Shown here one piece after another: positions 22,160 through 32,453 of a DNA stretch of 64,000 nt. The notes below the pieces were generated by a model. That model had not been told where the DNA came from and did no database searches. It worked only from the letters and a program-made list of their open reading frames with translations. Location of the stretch: assembly GCF_028389875.1 (NCBI RefSeq), contig NC_084687.1, forward strand, positions 5,058,157 through 5,122,156. Direction: 5' to 3'. Source of the stretch: Rhea pennata (Eukaryota; Chordata; Aves; Rheiformes; Rheidae). Position 1 is the first letter of the stretch. Every line of letters starts with the position of its first letter. The position numbers and the translations under genes were made by a program.

Positions 22160-25100
22160 CGCTCCGGGACGAAGGCCTGCTCCTCCTCCTCCTCCTCCTC
22201 CTCGGCTCAGGGCTCAGGAGAAAGGCATGCTGCGCGCCGGCCACCTAGGAGGAGCGCACGGCGAAGGGTTAAGCGTGGGGCAGGGCGAAGCGCTCGCGGG
22301 CTGCAATAAATCTGCCCGGAGGCGCCCAGCAGGGCCCCGCGCCCCCGGGGAAAGCATCCGCAGCAGCTGCCGGGGCGCTTCGCCGGCGCCCGGCGGATTT
22401 CCCCGAGGACGAGGTGGGACGGGGAGGGCGGCGGGGACGGCGCCCGCGCCTGCGGCTGGCTCGACCCGCAGCCTGGCTGCGCGGGGCTGAAGGTCTCAGC
22501 CGTCGCAGCCGAGACCCGGCGAGCTCTCCGCGCCGCCGAGCACGGCTCCTTCCTCGGCAGAGCAGCCGGGAGGAGAAGATGGATTTGAAACCACCTTCCT
22601 GGCACCCGCCCAAAGCGTCCCGGCCACAGCGACCGCAGCGCCGCGCGCCCTGGACCGCAGCCCGGGGCCAGCGCCGCCGCGCCGGGCCAGCCGCATGCTC
22701 TCCAAGCAGGGCTCCTTCACCTCCTCTTCCCTTCCTAGCAAAATAAATAACTGAGTGGATGTTAAACAGGAGAAGGGAGTGAATCCAAAGCCTCCGGAGA
22801 TGCTCGGCACCGAGCCGAGAGGCAGCTGAGTGTCTTCAGCTCTGTCCGGGGCTGGAAAGGAGAGGGATGGATCGGCGCTGCAGCTCCTGCTGCAAAACTG
22901 ATGCTCTGGTTTAAGGCGAAAGGGTGCAAGCGCCCTTCCCCGCGACCGGGAGAAGCTGCGCTTGGCCCGCTGCGAGCACGCCTCCTCCCCGAACGCGCAG
23001 TCCCGCGGTCCCCCCAGCATCCCGGGAGCGCGGCCGGGGCGATAAAGCTGCAGCGCTGCCCCTGCGCAGCGAAACTCGGCCAGGCCGGGATTAGCGGCAG
23101 CGAGCAAAGCGGGGCAGCCAGCTGCGGGAGCGCGGAAAACCGGCAAGCTGGGGAGGAACGACCTCCCCCACGCCACGCCGGGGCCGGGCGGGAGCTGCCG
23201 CCTCTCCTCCCTCCCCCGCTCGCCCCTCCGCGCTGAGACCTGCCAAACTCGCTGCACCCGCTGCCGCCGGCCAACAGACCCCTCGCTAAACCTGCTTTTT
23301 TTTGTTCTTCCAAACAGGGAAAAATGACTCCTGGAGGAGGCTGGAAATGTTCCCTTCCCCCAGCATTTCTGCCCCTGCTGACAGCCATGGGCTTTTCCCA
23401 GAAAAATAGAAATCCCAAAAGCTGGCAGTCCCGGGCTCCTGGAAGTTCAACAAAGAGAAGCTGCTTCTAACCCCAAAGCAATAAAACCAAACCGACTTTT
23501 GCAGCTGACAAAGCCGCCGACGCTTTCCCGTCCCCAGGAGCAGCGCCCGCGTCCCACGGACACGCCGAACGCGGAAACGCTCCCGCCCGGCTCGCTCCAG
23601 ACCTCCCCGAAAAGCCGGGGTGGACGGACGCCCCGCTGCGCCCTGTCCCCGCGGGCCTCCGCGTTCGCCGCAGCGGCTGGCCGGCCGGCCACGCTTCCCC
23701 ACCGCGCACCTCTCCCCATCCGGCAGCCTATTAAAAAAGAAAAAAAAATTACATAGGACTGAAATTTGGCGGGCGAGGTCTCAGCCCGGGAGCCGAGGAG
23801 GCTGGATGCAAATTCCAGAGGAGCAGAGACGACTGTGTTTTTCCTCCTTGAAATAATGCCGCTAATAGTATAGGAATATTTTTTTCTGACTTTAAATTTC
23901 CTGGCGCCTGCCGCGGTCACGTCAGCCCCAGGAGACCCGTTCAGCGAGCGCTCGGTGTCCCACCGTCCGGCGAAACCCTTCCCCGCGCTCGCTTAGCGCT
24001 GCTTCAGCGTGCGGCTCGGCCGGCAGCGCCCAGGTCCGAAAGCGAGCATCCCCCGATTACGGAGCGGAGCGGACCGGCCGGCCGGACCCTTCCCCCTCCC
24101 AGGCAGCTGCTTTCGGACGCAGATAGAAATGTCTGGAGCATCTGGGAAGACACGGAGCATGGGAGGGCAAGGAGGCAAGGCAAGCCCGGGGAGCACCGCC
24201 CGGGAGCGGGAGCCGGCGGCGGACCGCTGCAGGGGGCAGCGCGGGAACCCAGCTCGCCCTGGCTCTGCTCCTCGTTCGCCTCTCCCACTCCCAGGCGGGA
24301 GGTTAACCAGGCCTCTAACACCTCCTGTGCTATGCCAGGACCGGCAAAAACTCTCGGCGTCGGTCCCGAGGCTGCATTTCAACGCGGCCGGAACTCCGGG
24401 TTTCACCCCGGTTTGAAACCCGAGCTCCAAAAAGTGAGTTTGGTCTCATAGGTTATTTAAAAATGAAACCCCAAAGCAAAATGCTTCGTTTCTGACGCCA
24501 CGCTTGGCGCTGCCCAAACGCCCCTCGTGGAACCGAAACCAGTGAAGTCGGAGCTCCGGAAGCCCTTGCAGCGAGAACGAAACGCTTCCGCACCGGGTTT
24601 GGTCCCGACGGACACCTTCGGCGGCTCCACTCGCTCCCTCTCCAAAAAAAGCCAAACACGACAGATCAAGCGACGTGCCCAAGGCCAGAGAAGTGCCCAG
24701 GGCAGAGCCAGAAACCCGGATCAGCGCCGCGGGACGGGGAGGGCCACGGGCAGGGAGGCGCCGGCGCGGGAGAGGAGCCGGCTCGCGCCCGGCCCTCGGC
24801 TGCAGCCCTGCGCGACCCGCAGCCGCGATTGCCCTCCAGCACGGCCCGAATAAATCAGTATTTTGCAATCAAAACTTTCGAGGAAGGAGCTGCCGCGGGC
24901 GCGCAGCAAGGCCACACTGTCGGCCCAGCAAGGGGATGCGCCGGCAGAGCCTCGATGGAGCAGGAGCAGGAGGAGGAGGAGGAGGAGGAGGAGGAGGAGG
25001 AGGAGGAGGAGGAGGAGGAGGAGGAGGAGGAGAGAAGGTTTCCATTGCAGAAGAGAAGCGGAGACCGGCCTGAACAGAGCAGAGCGCGGGGAAGGGACGA

Positions 25101-28100
25101 GCAGCCCCGAGGGCTGCTCAGCCCCAGACCCCAGCCCCAGCCCCGCTCCCCCACACCCAGGGCTCCCCGGGGAGCTCTGCGGAAAACTTTGCTGTTCTCA
25201 CCAGAACCCATTTCTCTCTCCTGCGGGGAGCCGGCTCCACTTTTCGAGGCTGGTTTGAGGCCTCTCTCTCTCCCTGCTCCCCCCCCCAGCATCCGAAGCT
25301 CGTCTTTTGGCAGCGTTTCTTGGCATTTTCCCACGCCGCCCCGGCGTTTTCCCGCGCCGTGCCGGCTTGCTCCGAGGAGCCGCCCTGAACCCCCCAAGGG
25401 GAGCTGCACTCCGGGTCGCCCTCGCCTCCTCCGGGGCTCTCGGGGCACCCGGCAGAGCTCTGCCCCGTGCGCTGGAGCACATTTCCAGAGCCCACTGTAA
25501 CCTGGAGACCCGCAGCCCCCGCCTGACCTCCCGGGAGCGCCCGCAGTTGCGGCAGCTCAGCGCCATGCAGGATTAAGCCGGTCAGTTAAGGGCAATAAAC
25601 TGCACTATCCGCCTATCACCCTGCACCGCGCTGCATGCACCGAGCTGAGCAAACACCTTGAAAACAAACAGCAACAGCGTCGTTCGCTCCCAACCTGTTG
25701 CCTTAGAGCATTAGGAGTTTCTTCCTCTTTAAGCCAATATGTTTCCTATTAATAGCAGAGTCCAGCCCAGTCCCGGCTCTCTGGAGGAGGCAGGATGTGC
25801 TGCTTGCTGAAGCCAAAGGCTCTGCAGCCGTTTTTCTACGCATTTCCACCCTCGGGAGGAAATCCTGCCCCGGGAAGATGGGTCAGGTTTGGGACGGGAA
25901 AGCCCTCGCTCCGGGCAGCCGACAAAGGGAGCTTTGCAGAGCGAGCAGCCCCGCAGAGCGGCCGCCCCTTGTCGGAGCGGGGTCCGCGCCGGACGGGGAC
26001 AGCGGAGGGGATGCGGGGCCCCGCCGGCAGGACCGCGGGGCAGGAGGCAGCGGGGCCCGGCGGGGAGCGCGGTGGACGACGACCCGTCGTCGCCCGCCCC
26101 GGCAGCGAGGTGCCGCAGCCGCACGCCCGGCTGCGCAGCGGGCGTCAAACCGGCCCTGTGCCTGCGCGGCCAGCGGCGAGGCGAGGGGGGAGCCGGGAAG
26201 GACGGCGCCTTGCTGCAAACCGCCTCCCCCCCCCAGCTGCTTCCTGCCCCGGGGCTTCCCGGTCGGTCGGCCAGCTGCTCGCTCCAGAGACAGGGGGGGA
26301 AATACCCCGCGCCTGCTCCCACCCCCGGCCCCGGGGCACACCTGAGCTCAGAGTTTCTAAATTACTCAACCCTCCTTCCTCCGCCGCTCTGCACCCGCGT
26401 CCCGGCCCAGGTCTCCTCGAGACTGAGCTTCCCCGGGGGACGTTTGCGGTCGGGCTCTACCCCACGCAGCGGCTCTGACACTCGGCTCTCATGCAAATCT
26501 CGGCTTCCACCCGGCTGCAAGTGCACGATGCCGAACGACCGTCTCCGGGGCGGTCTGCGTGTCCGCGCGTGCAGTCGCACGTGGGCCGGCTGGCAGCGTT
26601 CCTGCGCGACGCTCTTCCCGGCAGCGACGGGTTTAACCCCTGCGTACACTCAGACAGAGCCTAGCAACAGAAACCACGGCAATGCAACAGCTCCCGGCCT
26701 TAGCAACGGGCGCTGCACCGGCACCGCCGCCCCAACAGCAGAGTCCCATGCGGAGCAGAGAGCCACGACGGGCTCGCCGACGCCAGCCCTCGCCGCGCCA
26801 CCGCTGACCCAACGTGTCGGACGCGACGGCCCGGATGCCGCTGCTGCGACCGCAGCCGAATTTGCCGTGCCTCGTGCTGGCAGAGCCATTCCCTGCTGCC
26901 GCGGGCTCGGGGGCTCTCCCTCGCCCAGGTGCTCCCACAGCCGCACCGGCAGGGCGCCCAGCGGCAGCTCTACTTTGCACCCGCCTCGCCAGCCCCGGCG
27001 GGTGTAAGAGGGGCTGGCAGCTCACCGCGGCACCGCACGCCAGCCCCGGAGCAGCCCTCCTCGGGGACCGGCTCGTGCACCGCTCAGCCCCCTTCTGCGG
27101 GGCCGATCCACCTACCGCGGGAGAGAAAAGCAGCCCACGGACGCACCACGCACACGGCTCCTTCAAAGCCACCCGAGACGCACGGGAACACCTCGCTGGG
27201 GACGGGGCCGCGGCAGCGGCGGGTCCTGCGCGCTGCTCGGGGCGAGTGTGCCCGGCGCCGCAGCCGCCGGCCGCCCCAGGCGTGCCGGCTGTGCCCCGGC
27301 TACGGCCGCCTCCGGCGCGTGCATCGGGGCAACGCGCGCACACACATGTGTGCACGCGCGAGGGTGCCTACTCCCGCTGCAGCACGCGAGGGCGGTGTAA
27401 GCGCCAGCACGAGACGAAAGGCAGCTCCTGTCGGCTCCCTTCTCTCCCCAACCTCACTTCGCTGCTGATTTAAGAGGGTGCTGGCGAGGCGAGCGCCCGG
27501 GAGAGGCGGACAGCCCTTGACCAGGCGGGTAGCCCGCATCCCGCTCCACGCCATGGTATGCTTTTCCCTCCCACGTTGGGAGGGAAAGATTGATTTTTCT
27601 GATCACACTGGTGCTAGCTCACCCTGGCCCACATCCCACTCACAATTACGTTCCTGCTTGGCTTCGTATGTACGAATAGCTGTGGTTAAGTCAATATATC
27701 TCCCTTGCCGAGCAGCAATAACCCCGGTTAGCCTCACATATCTCCAGGGTCCGCTGTTAAATACATGAGCACTTTTGCACATCCAAGATCCAAAATACTC
27801 GATTACAGCAGCAGGAAAAACATCACAGCACGCTGAGAAGCGCTTTTGCTGCTGCAGACCATACCTACTGCCCTCGGCGGGTTCGGTGGGACGAGCCGAC
27901 CCCTCTGAAGCGAGCAGGGGCACTGGAGCGTGGGCCTGTCCCGCGAGCGGCAGGGAGACGGCTTGACATCGGGGAAGAGAAGGGAAAGCCTAGCGCTGCC
28001 TCTCTCTGCCACTGAGACTTTGCTGATGGGCAACTTTGCAATTTGACGCGGATTGTTTTATTGTTCTGCTAATAAAAATAACACAACTTCCCCCTCCAGC

Positions 28101-28545
28101 CCCTCCGCCTGACCGTGCATTTCCAAAGGCAAGGATCCAGCCAGCGCTTGGCTTTCGCTAGCTCAGGCGGCGCAGCGCCCTTCCCAGCCTCCCCCCAACC
28201 CCGGGTCCATTTCGCGAGAATTTTTCGGGTTTGCAGTTCGGGGGGGGGGGGGGGAGGGAGGAAAGAAAAAACAAAAGAATACAAGGCTGGGCTTGACTTT
28301 TTGGACAGCACACAGGAAATGAATCACAGCCACCCGCTCCGTGATCCGATCGAGCAGGGACCCCATCTCGGAGAAGGTTCTTTAAAAAAAAAAAAAAAAG
28401 AAGAAAGAAAGAAAGAAAGAAAAGAAAAAAGGGAAAGAAAGAAAAAGAGAAAAAGGGGAAAAGGCGGAGGGAGGTGGGGGGAGGAAGAGCGGGATGGGGG
28501 AGCCGGGGCCGCCCTGTCCCCGCCGCCGGCCCGGCGCGGCCCTAC
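22160..28545 (-). other. PIK3C2B: PIK3C2B 5' UTR and probable first intron, very GC-rich
   Basis: No protein-coding exon recognised. A (GGA)8 tract at 22180-22203 lies about 20 nt before the PIK3C2B ATG. AT-richer islands with possible regulatory motifs lie at 23728-23910, 25690-25770 and 27545-27850. A long GAG/AGG microsatellite is at 24967-25032 and a hairpin at 27563-27587. Numerous open frames above 100 codons occur on both strands, but they reflect GC content and scarcity of stops. Confidence 0.5.
24967..25032. repeat. (AGG)n microsatellite, about 22 copies
   Basis: Uninterrupted purine triplet run. It is likely to be length-polymorphic and can form triplex DNA. It gives artefactual poly-Glu and poly-Arg frames. 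Confidence 0.9.
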
Positions 28546-28700
28546 CTGCTCGGAGCGCGGTGCGGCGGCGCGGGGCAGCGCTGCGCCGGGCCCGGGCGGC
28601 GGCGGCGGCGGCGGGAGGAGGAGGAGGAGGGGATGGAGGAGGGGATGGAGGAGGAGGGGATGGAGGAGGGGATGGAGGAGGAGGAGGAGGAGGAGGGAGC
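28238..28700. repeat. low-complexity cluster: G-run, A/GAAA-run, GGA repeats
   Basis: A G-run at about 28239-28255, an A-run followed by GAAA repeats at about 28384-28460, and GGA/GATGGA repeats at 28615-28700. All purine tracts lie on the plus strand. Such purine clusters close to a candidate promoter may form non-B DNA. Confidence 0.75.
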
Positions 28701-28800
28701 GCGGCGGACAATGGCGCGGCGCGGCGCGGGGCCACCTCCCGGCGGCGCCCCGCATTGCACGGCGCGGGGAGCCGCTCCCCGCCGAGCCCCCGCCTGACCC
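28546..28800 (-). promoter_or_regulatory. probable PIK3C2B promoter and noncoding first exon
   Basis: CpG-dense segment on the 5' side of PIK3C2B. On the minus strand it contains a good splice donor, GAGCAG|GTAGGG, with the GT at 28545-28544, so an exon could end at 28546. PIK3C2B in mammals has a noncoding first exon far upstream of the ATG exon. Assignment rests on position, composition and the donor alone. GGA/GAT-type repeats at 28600-28700 lie inside it. Confidence 0.35.
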
Positions 28801-31235
28801 CCAATTCGCCCTGCCGAGCCCCCACTCCTCCCTCCACCCCCAACACGTGCACACCTCGGTTGCCCCCCGGCTGGTCCCCCGTCCCGCCCGTCTCCCCCCA
28901 GCACCCCCGCGGTGGCGCGGGGACGAGCCGTGCCGCCCCGCTCGCAGGGTCCCCGGCGGAGCTCTCAGGGCTCTTGCTCCCCCCTGCGCCTCCCCCCCTC
29001 CGCAGGGGCAGCTGCTGGCTCCCGACTCCCCCTCAGCACCCTGCTTCCCGCGGGGGGCGGCGGGGGGGGGGGGGGCTCGAGGATGCAAGTCCTCCTCTCA
29101 CGTCCCCTCGGGATGCTCTAACAGCCCGTGGGGGCCTTTGTGGGTCCTCAGGGTGGTGAGGGGGTCAGGAGCCCCCCGGCTCCCCGCCTGCCATGGCCAC
29201 CGGCCCTGGGGTGGGCAGGGACCCACATGGTGCTGGAGAAGCCACTGGCGTCACGAGCAGATGTGCTGTGAGCGATCGCAGCAATAGCCGTAATTTGTTT
29301 TTCCAGGCAGCTGTCCCTGCCAGGCTCTCACAGATGAGGGTAATATTCTCCGCAGCCCTGGCGCTGCCCAGAGCCGTGCTTGGGAGCTGCCAGCCCTGCT
29401 GGCACGGCTGCGGGGAGGCCACTGGCCCCTCTCCGAGCTGTCCAGAGTGCAGGACGGTGCCTGCTTCGTTATGTCCTTCCCAGGCATCGCCGCGAGGCAG
29501 GCATTGCCCCATGGCTGGGGCTTCTTCCCTGCATTAACTCCCCCAGAGCCTTTCCCAGGGTGGCGCATTTACAGCCCTGGCCTGTCTCCAGCCGGCTGAG
29601 GACATGGCTCGGCCCCGCCGGTGGCTGGGCCAGGTGGTTTTGGTTGTGTTGACACATTATTCCAACCTTCCTGTTTTTCTAAGGAGGCTGGAGGATGGAG
29701 TTTGCTGCTGCATTTGCCCACTCTGGAGCCCCTGGACATCCCTGGATGTAAGCAGTTACTGCAGGTTATCGCTGGTAGCAGCCGGGTCCTTGAGTCTCCG
29801 GTGATTACAGGTGCGGCGGTGGACACTCCTAGGAACTGAGATAGCAAGCGCCCAGCCATGTTTCCAAACAACTGCAGTGCTTAAAATCAGCACTCGGTTC
29901 TCCAAACATCTCCCCTGCTGGTGCAGGGCCAGGTGGAGCAGGTGCCGCTCGGGGCTGAGCACGCCGTGGCCCCCATCCCGCCAGCATGCGTTGTCCCCCG
30001 GGGCCAGCGCCCCATCGCCACCCGCACCGGGCTCTCGTGGGGGGGTCGGCCCCGAGCGCGAGACCTTCCTCCTGCACAGGAGGGGCGACGGGGGCTCGCG
30101 GGGGCAGGGTGCTCCAGGCGCAGCTTTGCATGCCCGTGCAGAAGGCCTTTACAGAAAAAATGGCTCTGGCCGCTGTGCTGTCTGCCTGCAAAACCACGCG
30201 GGCGGCATCCGCCCTCTGATGGAAAACGTTACCCATTGCACAGCGGGACCCAGTCAGAAGCTCGGTCTCATCCTTCCCAGTGCATCAGCCCTGTGCCCAA
30301 TTTCCCCCTGCCCTGCTCTCCACCAGCCCCCAGCTCTCAGTTTCTTTCTCTGGGCAGAGGGTGAATATACCCCTAACACTCATCTGCTTGTACTGAGACG
30401 TGTGGCATGGCCTCTCCTCCTGCACCCCTGCACCCACTTCTTCGAGCACCTTGTTCCCATGCTGCTTTCTCATCCTCATAGCCAAAGCATGCTCCATGTC
30501 CCAGCCCCTCCGGTGCCCCTCCAGACACGGATACCTAGGCTGCATTGGGAGACAACCTCTTTCCTTCCGTGGAACTTCTTTTGGGCTGGGCAAAGGCATG
30601 GGGTGGGAAGCTGGGTTCCTGCAGCCTATGTTGAGTCTACGTTAAGAACAACATCCAGCATCAGCCTGCATTATTTCATGTGTATTTCAAGATACGCAAT
30701 AAACGTGGGGTTAATCAGCAATGCTGAGCGTTGGGGGCCCCGATGAACGTTGTCATTGCCATCGACATGGGAAGAACGAGCAGCAGTGGGAAAAGGCCAG
30801 CCTACGCCGCTTCGCCAGGAGGTGCATGCATCTTGGGATGGGACAGGTCCGTCCCCTGTGTTTTGGGGACAAAATGCCAACGAGTCCATACTGTCACCCT
30901 GCACCTTCAAGAACTCGAAGACACCCACAGAAGCAGCTGGTCCTTCGCTCAGCTCCTGCCCGAGCCTGCACGGGGGCTGTTTCTGAGCAGGGCGGGCTCC
31001 TTCCCTGAAGATCTCCCTCAAGCTACAGCTGGGAAGAAAAAAAAGAAGAAAGAAAGAAAGAAAAAAAGCTAGCTCAAAAGCTTTGTATGCGGCTGCCAAG
31101 GGACAAATGTGAAACGGCGGCGGGGCAGGGAAGAGGAATCCCCAGCGCGGGGCTGGCGGCGGGAGCGGGGTGCGAACACCGCGCGGGGCCCGCGGAGCAG
31201 GTTCAGGTCGAGGCGGGGGGAGCTGCTGTGCCAGA
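28801..31235. other. intergenic sequence between the PIK3C2B 5' end and the tRNA pair
   Basis: No supported gene. GC-rich to about 29.1 kb, then mixed composition. A possible relic of an HSPA12-like exon lies near 30744-30960. A short A/GAAA-rich run sits at 31029-31068. Confidence 0.5.
30744..30960 (+). pseudogene. possible HSPA12-like (HSP70-superfamily) exon relic
   Basis: The frame from 30744 reads MNVVIAIDMGRTSSSG. This resembles the ATP phosphate-1 segment of HSPA12 proteins, whose pattern is roughly VVxAIDxGTTSSGYAY. Downstream, AYAASPGGACILG in the same frame and SILSPCTFK in another frame weakly echo the next part of that domain. No full ATPase fold, splice sites or upstream coding part are visible. 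It could be a decayed exon, a retrocopy piece or a chance match. Low confidence. Confidence 0.22.
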
Positions 31236-31308
31236 GCCCGGATAGCTCAGTCGGTAGAGCATCAGACTTTTAATCTGAGGGTCCAGGGTTCAAGTCCCTG
31301 TTCGGGCG
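31236..31308 (+). tRNA. tRNA-Lys: tRNA-Lys (anticodon UUU)
   Basis: Complete 73-nt cloverleaf from GCCCGGATAGCTCAG to GTTCGGGCG. The acceptor stem closes GCCCGGA with TTCGGGC, the D-arm carries the A box, the anticodon loop is CTTTTAA with anticodon TTT at 31269-31271, and the T-arm carries the B box GGTTCAAGTCC. CCA is not encoded, as expected in eukaryotes. A TTTTT Pol III terminator follows near 31329. No intron. Confidence 0.98.
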
Positions 31309-31560
31309 AACGATTCTTTCTTTCTCACCTTTTTCAACTCCTTCTGTATTTCCTTCTCGTTCTCCCAGTTTCCTTAATGCTCCCTCCGTGGGATTTTTTT
31401 TTTTTTTTTTTTGCTCCCTGAGCGGACTATCAGGATTCTCAGACGGGACCTGCGGATGGGAAGAGCAGTCCCCCTTCATAGGGGTTAAAAAACAGCTTTG
31501 GAGGAGGAAAAATCCCTCAGAAAGAGGGGGAAAAAAAACAGATCAGAAAGGAAAACTATC
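31309..31560. other. spacer between the convergent tRNA-Lys genes
   Basis: No gene. Contains pyrimidine-rich sequence and a T-run near 31395-31412 that would stop any Pol III read-through from the plus-strand tRNA. Bases on the right are A-rich, serving the opposite gene in the same way. Confidence 0.7.
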
Positions 31561-31633
31561 CGCCCGAACAGGGACTTGAACCCTGGACCCTCAGATTAAA
31601 AGTCTGATGCTCTACCGACTGAGCTATCCGGGC
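31561..31633 (-). tRNA. tRNA-Lys: tRNA-Lys (anticodon UUU), second copy, convergent
   Basis: Reverse-complement copy, identical over all 73 nt to the tRNA-Lys gene at 31236-31308. The two genes face each other 3' end to 3' end across a 252-bp spacer. A minus-strand TTTT terminator lies just past its 3' end, near 31557-31554. Intact boxes and stems indicate a working gene. Confidence 0.98.
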
Positions 31634-31689
31634 TTCGGAAAAACACCGTTGCGGCCGCTAATGTAACCACGTCGTCCCGGATAGTACGT

Positions 31690-31930
31690 GCTGTGGGCGG
31701 TGCACAGCCCTGCACCGTGCCGGGGGAAGGAGGGGGGGGCACAGCCGTGCAATAGGCTGGGAGAGAAAAAGGGGGCTTGCACGGGGCGGGAGCACGACCA
31801 TGCACTAGGCTGGCGAGGGGGGGCGTGCAGAGAGGACTTGCACTCGGCTGGGGGGAAGGTTGGTGCACAGCGGGGCTTGGAGAGGAGTGGGGGGGGGGCA
31901 CAGCCATTTACCGAGCTGCAAGGTGGGGGG
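31690..31930. repeat. degenerate minisatellite, unit about 45-55 bp
   Basis: Four to five diverged copies built from GCACAGCCGTGCAATAGGCTGG-like cores followed by long G-tracts. Copies start near 31698, 31740, 31790, 31840 and 31900. It lies between the tRNA pair and the MDM4 promoter. Confidence 0.55.
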
Positions 31931-32039
31931 CAGAGGAGCTTGGGGGCTGCAGGGGGCAACACGTGCCCGCCTCCTGCACCGCGGTCCTCCAAGGCCTGGG
32001 GGCAGCAGAGGCGCCCTCGCGGGGTCGCGTCCCCTCTAG

Positions 32040-32265
32040 CGCCGCTTCCGGCGCGCTCTGTGGCGCGGCGCCGCCGGGCCGGGCGCGTCCCCGCGGCCAT
32101 GTTGCCTGCGAGGGGAAGTGGCGGCGCGCAGCCCCGCTAAGATGGTGGCGAGGCGCCCTCGGGGGGTGTAGGGGCCCGTGTCCCTCCCCCCCCCGCCGCC
32201 ACCACCACCCCCCCGCGCCCCTCCCGGGCTGCGGGGCGACGCGGGGCCCATGGAGCAGCTATAGG
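32040..32265 (+). promoter_or_regulatory. MDM4: MDM4 CpG promoter and noncoding exon 1
   Basis: CpG-rich sequence with an ETS-type CTTCCGG at about 32045 and a YY1-like AAGATGGTGGCG at 32140-32151. It ends in a good donor, CTATAGG|GTGAGC, with GT at 32266-32267. The distance and orientation to MDM4 exon 2 fit a noncoding first exon. The true start is not determined; it is probably 32050-32150. Confidence 0.6.
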
Positions 32266-32422
32266 GTGAGCCTGCCGCCTGCCAGGCCGCGGCCCGGCCG
32301 CGGGGTGCTGGCCGGAGAGGGGGGGGCGGGCGCCGGGCGGGCTCCAGCGAGAGGGAGAAGGCGCCGGGGCAGAGACAGACACCGTGCTTCGCCTCCAAGG
32401 TGCTTCCGCTTCGGAATACTTA

Positions 32423-32453
<31 letters not shown>

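Noticed and set aside
28115-29287. 390-codon frame with Glu/Arg/Lys-rich runs
   Set aside because: Made of translated purine microsatellites and CpG-island sequence; no conserved domain and no splice evidence.
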